From positions 26,193,213 through 26,257,212 of the forward strand of contig NC_090943.1 in the NCBI RefSeq assembly GCF_040807025.1: a stretch of 64,000 nucleotides of DNA, given 5' to 3'. The notes below the pieces were generated by a model. It had not been told where the DNA came from. It saw only the letters and a program-made list of their open reading frames with translations, and did no database searches. The translations under genes were made by a program, and so were the position numbers. Positions within the stretch are counted from its first letter, which is position 1, and every line of letters starts with the position of its first letter. Below are positions 40,033-52,868 of the stretch, piece by piece. This DNA is from Struthio camelus (lineage: Eukaryota; Chordata; Aves; Struthioniformes; Struthionidae).

Positions 40033-40770
40033 ATGGGCTGCCGGGATGTTCATGCAGCAACAGTACTGGCCTTCCTCAGCGGAACAGCCTCAGTAGCTGG
40101 ACTTCTTGCAGCAGTTCTGCTTCCAAACTGGAGGCAAATGAGACTGTACACATTCAACAAGAATGAGAAGAATGTGACAGTTTACACAGGACTCTGGATT
40201 AAGTGTGCTCGCTTTGATGGGAGCAGAGACTGCGTGATATATGACCCACAGTGGTACACAGCTGTTGATCAGTTGGATTTGCGTGTTCTTCAGTTTGCCC
40301 TCCCCCTGAGTATGTTAACTGCTGTCTCTGCTCTGTTTCTTTGCTTGATTGGCATGTGTAACACAGCCTTTGTATCAAGTGTGCCAAACATAAAATTAGC
40401 CAAATGCCTTGTAAACAGTGCAGGCTGCCACCTCGTGGCTGGCCTCTTGTTCCTGCTCGCATGTGCCATTTGTGTCACTCCGTCAATCTGGGTCATTTTC
40501 TATAACAATTATCTGAACAGAAAATATGAGCCTGTCTTTAGCTTTGACATCTCGGTATTTATTGCTATTGCCAGTGCTGGTGGTCTGTTTTTCACTTCCA
40601 TTATGTTATTTCTGTGGTATTGTGCATGTAAAAGCCTACCTTCCCCTTTCTGGCAGCCCCTGTATTCACATGCCCCCAGCATGCACAGCTATGCCTCCCA
40701 GCCCTACTCTGCACGCTCTCGCCTCTCTGCCATAGAAATTGACATTCCTGTTGTGACACATGCATCTTAA
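40033..40770 (+). CDS. CLDN12: CLDN12, claudin-12
   Basis: An intronless coding region of 245 residues plus TAA, close to the human length (244). The ATG at 40,033 was chosen because the exon starts at about 40,005, after a TTTTTAG acceptor, so longer in-frame extensions read intron. The protein has four membrane segments (about 8-30, 85-107, 131-155, 173-197). The first extracellular loop carries the claudin signature: W33, G53-L54-W55, and the cysteine pair C58 and C67. The cytoplasmic tail from about 198 is rich in Ser, Pro and Tyr and ends THAS, so it lacks the usual YV-type PDZ-binding end, as is known for claudin-12. The protein sits at cell contacts in many epithelia and has been linked to paracellular calcium passage; it is an atypical claudin. 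The gene follows GTPBP10 in the same direction, as in mammals. Confidence 0.97.
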   Translation: MGCRDVHAATVLAFLSGTASVAGLLAAVLLPNWRQMRLYTFNKNEKNVTVYTGLWIKCARFDGSRDCVIYDPQWYTAVDQLDLRVLQFALPLSMLTAVSALFLCLIGMCNTAFVSSVPNIKLAKCLVNSAGCHLVAGLLFLLACAICVTPSIWVIFYNNYLNRKYEPVFSFDISVFIAIASAGGLFFTSIMLFLWYCACKSLPSPFWQPLYSHAPSMHSYASQPYSARSRLSAIEIDIPVVTHAS

Positions 40771-43700
40771 GAAGACAGAGTCTTGGAAGCAGAGTTCTTG
40801 TGCTCATTCAAACCATGAAAATTGCAGGCTTGATTCTCTCAACTGCCTTGCATTTGGCTTAGTGTTTTCTAAGGTCAAATTCCTGAAGGTGCAAAGCAAT
40901 GGAGAACCGAGTTCGTTAAGTCTTTTGCTTTTTTGGTATGTTCCTTCCTGACCAACTTTTTTTTTTCTCTGAGCTCACTACAGACCAAACTGCTGCTAAT
41001 GTTGTGACAATACACTAACAATAGTATCCTTTCATGCAAGTTGTTTTGCATGTATGTTACTCTTTCTGTTTATTGAGATCAAAGTGGATTTGAAACTCTT
41101 TGCTACTTTGATAAGCTATTATTAGATCCTGATGCCATTGTAGGAACTGCATACATAGACCCTTGCACCCATGCATTATCCAAATGCAGGCTGTGGAGCT
41201 GGGTGTAGGGGGTTTAGTGAGTTTCTTGTAACAGCTGAGAAAACCTAGTCTAGTGTAAAGTGTATGATCATTCAGCTGGAGCAGAAAGGAGATAAGAAAG
41301 GGGTTACAAAGCCTTTATTTAGACACGTGTATTTTAAGAGGTGATGTTTGAAAAGGGTATTTGGCAGACTACTTCAGTTCTATAGCAGTGTTCTTTGTTT
41401 TCCACTGCACACATAAAAAGCCACCTGGCTTATGAACTTCTGCAGTAGAATTAGTGTCAAAATACCCTTTAATTTCAAAGTAGCAATCAAACTTAGAAGA
41501 ATTGATTTAACTAATAATGCTCTTCTGTACTGTAATTAACATTTTCTGAATCATTGGAGGCTGGAAATTTTTCTTCTGTGAATTTTCTTTCTAGTGTGTA
41601 TTTTTTTAATAAGATGTGAAGTTCACTAGATCTATTTTGTGATTAAAATTAAAAAAAAACCACTACTTGTATTTAAAAATTCTATTTAAAAGCTTGAATA
41701 TTTTATTTGAAGGCCATCTTAAGTAGATCAGGCCTATAATTAAAACTGCTTTAAAGCATTATTTAGTTTTGGGGAGAAATGTCATTCACACTGCAAAATG
41801 GGTTAGGAAAGCCATGAAAAATTCTAAAGACTATGAAGCAGTGTTTTGCAACACTGTACACAAGCTATAACAGTGTTGCTCTAGGAAGGGGGTTATAACC
41901 CTGAGGAGAGATTTCTAAATCTGGATGTCTTATGTATATACAACTAAAAATGAACCTGTGTATTTTTTTTTCCAGAGTTGATGCTTATGGGAAGTTTTAG
42001 AGGCAGCGTGTTGTTGGACTTTTCATGCTGTAGTTTATTTAATTACTGATAAAAACTTCACCTTTCCAGCCTTGTTCTTCAACACCTTTCAAGCTGAGCT
42101 ATTTTAAAATCCCACCCCCTTTTTTCCCCTACACTGCCACCTCACAACCGGATAAAGTTTCTCATTCTTATTTCCTGTAAGGTGAGGTTCTTAATCATTT
42201 GTGAGCTTCACAGTATAGCCTTACAAAGGTGCGAAAAATTTAGAAGTTCCCAACCTGGGATGTCTTTAAAGCATTTTTCATCCTAAAATGCAGAGCAGGT
42301 CACCCCTAGTGATCAAGGTCAATCAATATGGCCATTGAAGTTATTAGGAAAATTGGAAAATCATGACAGGAAGGTGAAGACTATTAGAATTTAGACAAAT
42401 ATTTGACTTGCTCAGATTTTGGCAAGTTGAGATCTTCTGGTGAAGATATCATTCCTATAAAGGAAGGTTATTTTGATTGGTGGTATTCTGGAACTTTTTG
42501 GTGGATATTTAGATCTCATTAATCCTAGAACAAATTTGCTTTACTAAAAATCAGTTTTTTAATTCTCACTCTGCAAACGCATCCTAAGCTCTGAAAACCA
42601 GTTCATTTCCTTTTCCTTGCATTAGAAATAGGGACGATATTCTACAGGGAAAATCTTGTTCTGTTGCAATCTGTCTGATAATAGTATATTAAGAGGAATC
42701 ATTTTGTCTTAACTTCAGATAGGCTTCAGATTTCAGTGGGCTAAGAGGGGAAGCTGATCTCTCTTGTAGGTTCCCAGCATAGTCAGTAGAGACACAAGCG
42801 TTCCAGAAGGTGATGCAGCATGCTTGATTAAATTACAGTATGAGGAATTAATCTTGCAGATGATAAAGAATCCTTAAGGAGCTGAAAGCTACATGAATTG
42901 AATACCTTCTTAAGTTTTCAAGGCATGATATTAGATGAAGTATCTTCTTTCTTTCAATCAGCTCATGACTTGTATTGGATCATAATATGTATGAAGCTAT
43001 GCAAGGCCACTTTTTTTTTCTTCCAAATTGAACTTTGCTTTACAGTTATTCTTATTGTCCAACCATAGATACTGTTGCCACTTTTGCTGCCCATGCCCTT
43101 GCATGCTTTATAAGGTCAAAGCAAAGGGATCATTGGTTCATAATTTCACATCACCTCACTTCCCAATCCTGCCAGTCTGTCTTTTCTTCTGCGTGCCTTT
43201 ATTAAGTTGTGAATTGGCCAGTAAATGTTATTCTGTAGACACTTGTCTTGCGTGCTGTTGGAGCCTGAATTTGCAAAGTGTTTCAATCACTTCGGAGGGA
43301 TGATGAATACATACAATACTTAGTGACTTTAAAAGGAGTTGAATTTTCAGCAGTCTGGAAAACTGATTTACAGTATTTTCTATGGAGAGTAAATGCAGCC
43401 AGTATTTTGTTCTGTGCAGTTTAAATAGCAGATGTGTCTAACAGCCCTTTTGCATTCTGACTTTAATTGAAAGTCTAGTGCATGAAAATCAGTATATGCT
43501 GCTGCCTAAGCTGATAACGTGTTGCTTTGAAAACAGTGTCTCTTCAAAAGTCTGAGATGGGCCTGAGCTATGAAGAGTAGGGACCCAGAAGTTTGGGGAT
43601 TCAAAAGGGTGGAGATCCAAGATTCCAGTGGAGGTTTCAGTTAAGGTCATCTTTTATCAAAAAGACTCTTGCACCATGTTTAATTTATAAAAGCACAGCT

Positions 43701-44215
43701 GGGTTTCTTTCAATAGTGCTGTTCATGGGATTTGCAACTACATCCTAAGCAAAACTAATGGGAAGTGCAGTGCAGTGCTGTGCTGTTCCTTGTTTACAGG
43801 AGGGGTGGCCAACCTGTGACACTTGAGCCGTATGCCACCTCAGCAGTTCTCTTGCTAAGGTTGCAGCTGTGCCCAGAGGAGTAGCAACCCTTCCTGGATT
43901 TGGGGAGAAGAAAGCTCGCACCTTGCGTATATCTGTGCCAGGGAACAGCTGCTGTGGAGCTGTTCGCACCCCAGCCTCTGACCAACTGCTCCTTTTTGGC
44001 ACTTTGCTGTATGCAGACAGGCCCTCTGGTCATGAGCATGGGATGATTTTAATATGCGGCTCATGCAGTCAAAGGTTGGGTGCTCTGGGATTATGGAAAT
44101 CTGTATTTTTTTCAAGTAATTTCTGACCAACTTTTTCAGTTGTGTTTAATGTGTATTCTTTTTATGTAAAACAGAAAATATGTATTTTTAATAAAACCTG
44201 TTCTCATACATCTGT
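40771..44215 (+). other. CLDN12 3' UTR (inferred, about 3.4 kb)
   Basis: No canonical AATAAA was found between the CLDN12 stop and 44,190, so the 3' UTR probably runs to just after that hexamer. ATTAAA-type variants near 41,642 and 41,735 could make shorter messages. Reading frames in this stretch, including those at 43.7-44.1 kb on both strands, show no domain. Confidence 0.5.
44190..44195 (+). terminator. Candidate CLDN12 polyadenylation signal
   Basis: AATAAA followed by a T/GT-containing stretch (CCTGTTCTCATACATCTGTAG). The first canonical hexamer downstream of the CLDN12 stop. Confidence 0.55.
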
Positions 44216-44219
44216 AGTT

Positions 44220-45904
44220 TCAATTTGTAGAAAACATTAATTATTAGAATATGAAATACTTTCCCTGTTTTGGCATTGACCACCAGACTTGTCAGGTTGT
44301 TTCAGATGCCTTAACCAGCTCAAATATATGTTGTGTGTGCTGCATTTTTAACTCCATAATTTTACAGTACTACTGCTTAAAAACATCACAGCCACCTTCT
44401 GAAAGCTTGACTCTCTTTTATCATTTCCCCTTATTTCACTTAAGCTAGTCTTAAAAAACAAGTTTTTTTTTTTCCTTAAAAAGGATGATTACTTTTCTCT
44501 GTATGTGACCTGAATGCAGACTAGAGGCCAGGATCTGGTTCAGCTCTATAGCACAGCCAATATACCAGTGTCATGCTGGAAAAGTGAGCAGTCCTCATCC
44601 TCACCCCTTCGCTAATGCCCTGTCTCTTGTGTCAGTTCTGTTGCTCGCTGGTCCATCACTGACTCAGTTCAACTTGCGAGCCCAGCAGAAAACTGCTTTC
44701 TTGTCTGTGTTGGATTAGTTTTCTCCTGAACTGGTAAGATTTGCTCACTGAAAACAAATCTCCCAGGGCAGATTTTTTCATGTTGTATTTCATGGGAATT
44801 GTGTCTGCATATGTGATTCAGCAGGTATGTAATAATGTTCATCCCTTCCCATATTTACCATCCAGGTAGGCTACACACCTCAGAAGCGGCATGAGTTTTT
44901 TATTTTTTTCTGTTCTTTGTTCCCCTGCTGCAGCAGTGTTCATTAAGCTGCACACATAGAGGCCTCATCCAAGGGTGAAAAAGTAGTTTCTGGTTTCAGA
45001 ATTGTTTAGTGATTTACCTGTGTTGCTCATTCAGGTATTAAGCTGCTAGGGATGGGGGCTTGGTCTGTTGACTCTGGCAATTCCAAGGAGACATCAAGGT
45101 GAGCACAGGGCAGTGGAAATTACAGGAGCTGGAGGGCATGAGTGATTAAGGCTGTTTTAGGAAAGAGACTGGAAAGGTACAGACTGCCAGGGCAGGGTTG
45201 TTGTCTTATGTTCTATTCTAACAAACAGAAAAGTATGTAATTACATTAAAGCTCCAAATATTCCCTAAAAAGTTCAAAGCCTGTAAAAGGGTTGTTTCTT
45301 AGGTGCTTTGACCTCCTCAGTAAATAAATTTCACCCAGCCCTAAAGATTCCCTGACCATAATAAGCAAACTTTGAAAACACAATATATGAGCATTGCCCA
45401 AGCAGTACGTGTCCCTGGGAATCACAAATCTTGACTTGAGTGCTGAGCACCACCTCCTTGCTACAAGCTATGCCAGAAGCTGCTAAATAGCCACCACCGC
45501 CAAGGGAAGTATTTTTGCACCAAAGCTTGGTGCTCTCCCATCTCTCCTAGTCTCACTACCTGGCCTTACATCACTTCTATCATTAAAAGATTGGTAACCA
45601 CTGATGTTGCACTAGTTTTCTTTCCAAAAGCCACGATGTATTGATAAATATGTAGGATTACCTACAAATCCACATCAGAATTTACACAAATATTAATAGC
45701 TATGTCAAAAATAAGTCAAGTGTTTACTATAACAGGTCTAGGATGTATCGTACCTTACTACACTGTTTGAGCTGGTACTCAAAATGTTCAGCAATTTCTT
45801 GATGGGCTTAGGCAGATGTTAATCTATTCTGCCACCCGAAAACAAAATCCCATCTTCTTGCTCCTTTTGCCATTTTTTTTCCTCCTGTGCTTATTTGATC
45901 TTCA
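44220..45904. other. Intergenic region, nothing recognised
   Basis: Non-coding sequence downstream of CLDN12 up to the CpG-rich LTR-like block. No gene, RNA or nameable repeat seen. Confidence 0.55.
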
Positions 45905-45909
45905 GCCTC

Positions 45910-46660
45910 TCTCGGCCTGACCTACGGCTGACCCCACCTGAGTATACCTGTTGGCCGACAGTTTTCTGCCTGGCGACTGGACAGTGACTGGAGGAAACAG
46001 CTAGCTGTCAAATCCCACGTGAGCGGAGCAAGTGGCACCTGTCCATCAAAGAACATCTGAGAACGTGCCGGAATCATCCTCAACCTGCCAGAGCAACCAC
46101 ATGATAGTGTGAGCGCAGCCCCAGTTCGATCACGGCTGTAAATAACCGCTGGGGGACAGGGTCCAACCTTTGAGATTGCCTTATTGGATGGAGCCGGTCC
46201 GCCGAAGTGACGGAACTCCCCTCGGATCGGGACGCCACCCAACGAATTCCTCTGCTGGGATTTAAATCTCTCTCCGCATGGTCGCATAAGTGTTCAGTGC
46301 ACCTACTGGACGGTTATTGTCTAACCTACAGAAGCAAAGCTTCTTTGTTAAAGGGAGCTGATTGTCCAAGCCACGGAAGTGATAGCTTCCTTGCTCTTTA
46401 CGGCTTTTCCCTTCTGAGAGTAGCTACTTACTCTTTTTTTGGTCTATTATTTTGTTTCTGTTTCTTTCCTTGTGCCATAACATATGAATATATGCAAATA
46501 GTTTGATAAATATGTTTACTAGTTAATTACTTTATTTGTTATCAAATCCATTTGTTAGTAGTAGGAACGCCTATACCAACACCTGAATGCGTTATCTGTT
46601 ACGGTTCAATAGACTGTTTAATGATGCCTTTAAACTAGTTTGGTGCTCAGTCCTGTGACA
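45910..46660 (-). mobile_element. CpG-rich LTR-like block, candidate endogenous retroviral fragment
   Basis: A 0.75-kb block whose left two thirds (about 45,910-46,420) is rich in CpG, unlike both flanks. It has no intact reading frame and does not resemble a promoter of a known gene. Read on the - strand it begins TGTCACAGGACTGAGC, like an LTR start. The bases just outside both ends are the same 5-mer (GCCTC at 45,905-45,909 and 46,661-46,665), as expected for a 5-bp target duplication. The opposite end does not show the expected terminal CA, so the boundary is unsure. A solo LTR or an LTR plus leader are both possible; neither gag, pol nor env was recognised. No family was identified. Confidence 0.4.
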
Positions 46661-46669
46661 GCCTCCCAG

Positions 46670-49600
46670 GAGACTGATCTGGCTTGCCTCCTGGCCACCT
46701 GCGCTTTCCTACCAATGCAAAGGAGGCAGCAGGAATACGTGAGTGGAAGCAGAAGGGCAGGATGACAGCCTTAAGTTGATTTTTCACAAGACCTCACTTT
46801 CAGAGACCTTTGTTTTCTCTTTTAATTAACATTTCACATAAGAAAGACTGTATTAATTCTGAAATTATCTTTTAAGGTGGATTCTGTCTATTAATTGTAG
46901 AGGTTGTTGAAAAACGCTACATTTTGAGAAAAACGCTGAACATCGATTAGCAAGAAAAAGTTTTATTCCCTTTCTTTCATTTCCCCCTCATTCACTTACA
47001 AAAGAAGGTAGGACAAGGAAAAAAACAGCAATAAAGTTAAAAACAAAAAACAAAAAAAAGGAGGGAGGTGATTTATTTTTTATAAAACGCTCAGGTGCAT
47101 GGTGCTAAAATGTTCTACAAGGAGGCTGAGTTTTCTGGCAAAAGTATCTCCTCAGGAAACAGCTGACATGAAATTATATTCTCACAAAATAGGCTCAGTA
47201 GGAGGGCTTTTTTTTTGCAGTACAGCAGATAAATCAGGCTGCACAAATTTTGTGGCTTCCTGTGGTTGCCTATTCTGTTCGAATCAAACAGAACTCCTAA
47301 AGATGGCCTTGAGAATATAGGCCCGCTCATTAAAAGAATTGATCACCTTTCTGTTCTTCCTTAGGCTTATGGGGCAATCACCCCCAGATCTATTTAACGT
47401 GGGCCTGCTATCTGCAGCTCTGACCAAGGGGCCTTGACCTTGACAATGGCAGAAGTGAGGCCACCCACCCTTGAAAGCAATTGGGAGGGTTCCCCTAACA
47501 ACTAGGAAAGGGCCGGTGCTGTGACCTGGGTGGCACATAGCCTCAACACTCAAGGCTTCTGGTACGGCTGCTTAGTAAATACAGAGGTGCTAGTGGGGCT
47601 TTCAGTAGTTGTCAGCTGCTGCTGGGTTATAGAGTTCATAATTCATTATGGTACATCAGTTCCAGTTGGTTTGCACGTACACTTTCAAACACCACACTGC
47701 TGTGCCTTGATTAGCCAAGAAGCTATGAGAACTCTGAGAACCACTAATCTTAGCAGCTGATGCCCATGTGCTTCACTTGAGAACTCATCTGAGAGCTATA
47801 GTTTTCCCAGGCTTTCAGTGCTAATCTTCTGAGAGCTCCTGTAGGATTTATCCTTTTGAACACTAGACAGGATAGAATTTGGCTGGACTAGATTTCACTA
47901 CTTACAATAAGATCCAAACACCTCACAGACTTTTTTTTTTGCTTTAAATCACAGAAGAACTCAGAAAGTTCTAAGTCCTTACTGTACAGCTAACATAAAA
48001 ACAACATGATTTGATAAGAAATGCCTCTGAACTGTTTGTGTGTGCATAGTGAAGTGTAACAAAATGCTGCAACCTTTGAGTTTGATTCTCAAGTCAGCTA
48101 AATCAGTGCCTTGTGCTTCCAAAGCAGAAAGGCTACCTTCAACAGTTTCTGTCCCTAGAAGACTGTCCTTTTCTTCTAAGGCCTTTTCTATGCATCATGT
48201 TTCTCCTTGCTTCATGGGGAATCCCACTCCCAAAAGAATTCTAGTCTGCTCTCTGCTTTCCTAGGCTAGGCAAGTCAGTCCTCTGGGTTCACATTCCCAC
48301 AGCTGCCCTCCAATAGGCAACTCTTATGAGACAATGTCTCAGGTGACATCTCCTTGTATTTGCTGGGAAACGGAGATGGCACAAGGGTCTGTAAAAGCTT
48401 CTGTATGCCCTGGGACAGATCCACAGCCTACAACTGGGTTTGCTTGAACATTATTATAAGTTAGCAGTATAAAAGCTGGCAAGCTAAAATTGATCATGCT
48501 TTCTGGGTTGGTGCTGGAAATTATTTTTTTCCAAAGCTATTTCTGCTGTGTTTTGCATTTCATTTTGTTACTGATAATCCTGTACTGTAGCAATCGATCA
48601 CATTTCTTTGGTTTATCTGTGCACAGTTATCACATCTTCCTCCTGAAAAGAGTAAACACAGATTCTTAATGGATGAAAACTATTTTTTTTCCTTAAGCTC
48701 TTAAACTTTCCTATATGGCTTCAAGTGGTTATTGTATTTCCTAGCAATATTATCTGTGTCCAGCCACCACACTTGTTTTGTGTCTCTTGCTGGCTAAGTG
48801 AGTAACTGTGGCTGAACAGAAGGGAGAATGTAGCGGAAGAGAGACATTTCCTTCCCATTGGCACAGGCATGGAGGAAAAACATCTGAGGCTTGGATATCC
48901 GGTTTAAATCTTTAAAAATCTCCGTTCATTAGGTTATCTATTTGTTATCAAATCTGTCGCCCATTGTTTATAAAGAAACAGCCTGTAAATTGAAACAAGG
49001 ATGTGATTAGAGCTGTTTTGAAAATGTCTGGCGTGCAAAGGTCGTCATTGGTAAACTCTCCATTTCTTGACATCCATATCGCTGGCAGAGTCATTTAGGC
49101 AGAGTGCCACATTCATTAGAATACTTGCAATGCTATTACTTTTTGAAACAGTAGCTCTTTGCTTGGATAATAACAAGTGAGTCTATATTGTGAATCCTAG
49201 TAACATGGTAATCAACACAAACTTCTCTGTCCAGATTAAGTAATTCTGTGATATGTGCTGAAATACTACATTCCTCTTTTTAAATATGGGAACTTTACAT
49301 TGCATATGAAAGAAAAATAGTTTTTTTTTCCCCTGCCATGATGTAGAACTGATATTGCAAAAAGCTGCTGGCAAATAACTAGATAAAGATACAACCACTT
49401 CTTAATTACTCTGAAATGAGAAAATGGGGAGGGGAAGATAGACCAAAGCCACAGCAAGATGATTTTGTACTAGGATTTTTGAATTAGCCAGCTGATTCAG
49501 GGAACAAATTGTTGTATTATCAGTTTATCCTGAAAATAATCAGAACACAGATAAGTGAGGTAGCTTTGAAAAGACTGTAGTACTGAAATATAACATCCTG

Positions 49601-52600
49601 AGCCAAACCCTGAGCCTGCTGTAGGGGGAAGAAAAGGTAAAGAGAAATGCTGGTAAATATACAGTATCAGGAATAAGATCCAGTGTCTGACTTAAGCAGT
49701 CTGTTAACTCATAGGATACAGATTGTGAAATGCTGAGGGAAAATCTGGTTCCCTCTCGCAATTTAGAAAATGGACTAAATGAGAGCAGCTGTGCGAGTAA
49801 ATACTCTTCCAGTACTTTGGCATTAACTTGTTAGCTGATCTTTATCAGTTTTAACAAAAGAAATCTTTCAGAATTTAGGTAAGGTCTGTCAAATGAGAGC
49901 CAAAGGATATTTGCTATGCCAACAGCTTAAATCAAGTGGAGTTATTACGCTGGCAATGCAACAGGACCCTCCTTTCTTTGTGCTGTACTATTTTCTGCTC
50001 CTGCTTACCCTAGCCTAACTGACTGCAGCTCTACAATGGTACTCTTGTCTCAGCTACGGCTGAGGAAATTTAATAAAGCAAAAAAAACAAAGCAAAAAAC
50101 AAAGATAAATACAAAACATGCAATTAAGCCTACAAATGCATTAGCTAACTCTAGGGGAAAAAAAAGAATCTTGGAAACAAATTTATCTAGAGAGCAATGG
50201 CAATTTTGAACAGTAGAAGCAAAAGTTACTCAGTGTGGCATTATGGCCAGGTTCTCAGGGAAAGCCCAGGCCTGGTTAAACAACAGCACAGATAGGCAAC
50301 CCAAAGAAAATAAGAGTTCACTGTTATTTCACAGCTGGGTCAATGTTGTACAGCAAGGTTTTCAATTAAAGAGAAGCTGTGGCAAGAGCTACAGGATTTA
50401 AGTTTTAATTGAGACGTAAGGATGAAAGTCAAGTCATCCTCTAGTTGTAATTGCTGTGTAGCAGGTATGAGATCTGTGCCTGTGTGCACTCCCAGTGGGC
50501 TTAAGTCAATAACTCCCTGGGCAGGAACTTCTGCCAGTCCCTGTGGAACTCCCTGTCTCTTCCCTAGAAGAGATAAAGGACAGGTTTGAGACAATGGACT
50601 GACCAAAGACAAGGTGACAGACCAGGCTCCTCACGACCTTCATAATAAAGCATTTGACTAATTAGTGCAGGAGATTTTCAGGTATGGATTTCAGTCCTGA
50701 AAATTTCCCCCAGGCAGCTCCTGCTGTGCCAAGACCAATTCCTGTGCCTAAATGTGTTGACTGACATTCTGGGAGAAGATTCTGCCCCTTCTCGAGACTC
50801 CCCAAGTGGTTCTTGCTGCAGAATTCACCAAACTGTATATAGATAAAATACATGTAAGCAGTCAGTAGAAACTATTCCTGCAGATGCAGAAATGGTCCCA
50901 CAGGGCAGTCTTTCTGTACATAGTTAAGATAGATGGTTTTTATGTAGTTTAAGATAACCTATAGCAATGAATAATGCATGTGCTGAAGCTGTCTTGCAGG
51001 CCTGAAGGCCAGCTGGATTGAAGAACTGAGCAGAACTGCAGTGAGGGGAGTCTTCACCCAATCAAGCTGAAGACACCTTTGCTAGGAGTCTTGCAATGGA
51101 GACTCCTATCGCAATCCAGACGGTAACTGTCTGTCCTGTTTGGGAGATTTAAATGATATCCTATCCTAAGACCCCAACCCCCCCCTTTTTTAAATATTCT
51201 GTCTATGAGTTTTTGTGGAACACCACTCACTCAAAGAACAAACCAGCCTTTATATCCCAGAAAAGTTGCATGTAACAATTGGTCTTTATCTAGGTTAAGT
51301 CCAAAGGTTTTCGAAATAAATTAGTTAGGCCTGCTAGAATTGATTCTGTTCAGTACACGTTATACTACAAAATTTACTGCTATCCTTTGTTTGAAATATT
51401 AGAGGGGCTTGAATGTTAACAGATGTTTATGCAGAGCCAAATTTTATTGAAATACACATTTTGAAGCACTTGGCTTGTCATTTTCCTCACCGTAGTATAA
51501 CCATAAATCTCACAAAAGCTTAATTCAGTTACAGTCTGTGATCCAGTGTTACTAAGCATTCTACTGAACAGGGCACTTAGCAGTGATATTCACGACTACT
51601 CCTCTTCCAAAAAACCTTACTATGCCTCCTATATGCAACTCGAACGGCAAGAGTCAGAAGGCAAAACTTTTTGCTATATGCCTTTTCTAATGAGACACAA
51701 AAATATTATCTGTCAGTTACAGCCACAAGATAATTAATTATGTAGATACTCTTGTAAAAAGTATGTTTGACGTCTAAATATTAACTTTATGGTCACATGA
51801 TCTTTGTGCCATGAAAACACAGAAAAAAAAATCTTCTGCTAGTTTCTACTACTCTTAGCAGAGATGCTGACCTAACCATGTATATACCCCTAGGCTGTCT
51901 CTTTTCAAGCCAAAAACTCTGTGAGTGCAAGTCTTACTTCCATGACAGCAGGGACCCCCCTCAGCTTTTTTTTTTTAACTGTTCCAATAGCATTCAGCTG
52001 ACCATGCCTGAATTTATTATGACCATTAACTTAATCTCTGGTTTAATCTCAGCGTTTATCTGAAATTTTGACCAGTGTATTTACAGGAAAATTGCAAAAC
52101 CTCAAATGAAGTGTATCACCTCTTTACACTGCATTATTCTAATCCCTGCAGGTATCTGCTTAAATAAGCACTGTAGGACTGCAGCTCATCTGTTTATGAT
52201 ACTTACTACTTCTAATTATTAGGATCTCCAGGAGTTCTGTTTCAGTGAAGATTCTCTATTGAAAAATTGATATTTGGCTAAGACAGAGGATGGATTTTGA
52301 TGTAAACCATTTCATTTTCTTTATTTGGCCTTGAGAAACAGCTTGAGCATGTGGCTGCAGTTTTTCCCTCTATAAAATCGCATTATTAATACTTTCCTTT
52401 TTCCGAAAAGTGTTGTAAGAAGCTAATTTATTAAAATCTGGACACACTTCTAGGAATAAGCATAGGAAATCCTTATTTAGCAGATCTGCTCCCTGTAGGT
52501 ATTTAATCATAGTTGGTACTCCATTTTAACAAAGTAGTTGACCTCACACATTATCTTCTTACATTACTTCAGTAAAGCCATAATATGATATGCATTTGCC
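46670..52600. other. Intergenic region between LTR-like block and CR1
   Basis: AT-leaning sequence with many short unsupported reading frames. No gene or RNA was recognised. The stretch 50.85-51.2 kb has a composition unlike its flanks and might be an old repeat, but no family could be named. Confidence 0.5.
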
Positions 52601-52868
52601 CTCAGAACTCAGCTAACAGAGGCAGTGAACAGAAGCAGCAGTTTGCACAACAGTTTGCGCAGAGGGGTGCAAGAAGCTGCCTTCGTCTCCAGTGTTAGCA
52701 GTGTATGCTTCCTCAGATATGGTTATGACACGCTGCCGAGCGCATTCCCCAGTAGCTGTGTGAGTCACTGTCAGCCATGTCAGAGGTTTCCAGGCAAACC
52801 TTCTGACAGTGAACGCAGCTCTGCAGGTCTCAGGCTGAAGGGAGTACTTGGGGCCTCTTTGTGAAGCT

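Noticed and set aside
50850-51200. Possible LTR-like stretch
   Set aside because: Composition differs from the flanks, but no terminal TG/CA pair, target duplication or family motif could be seen.
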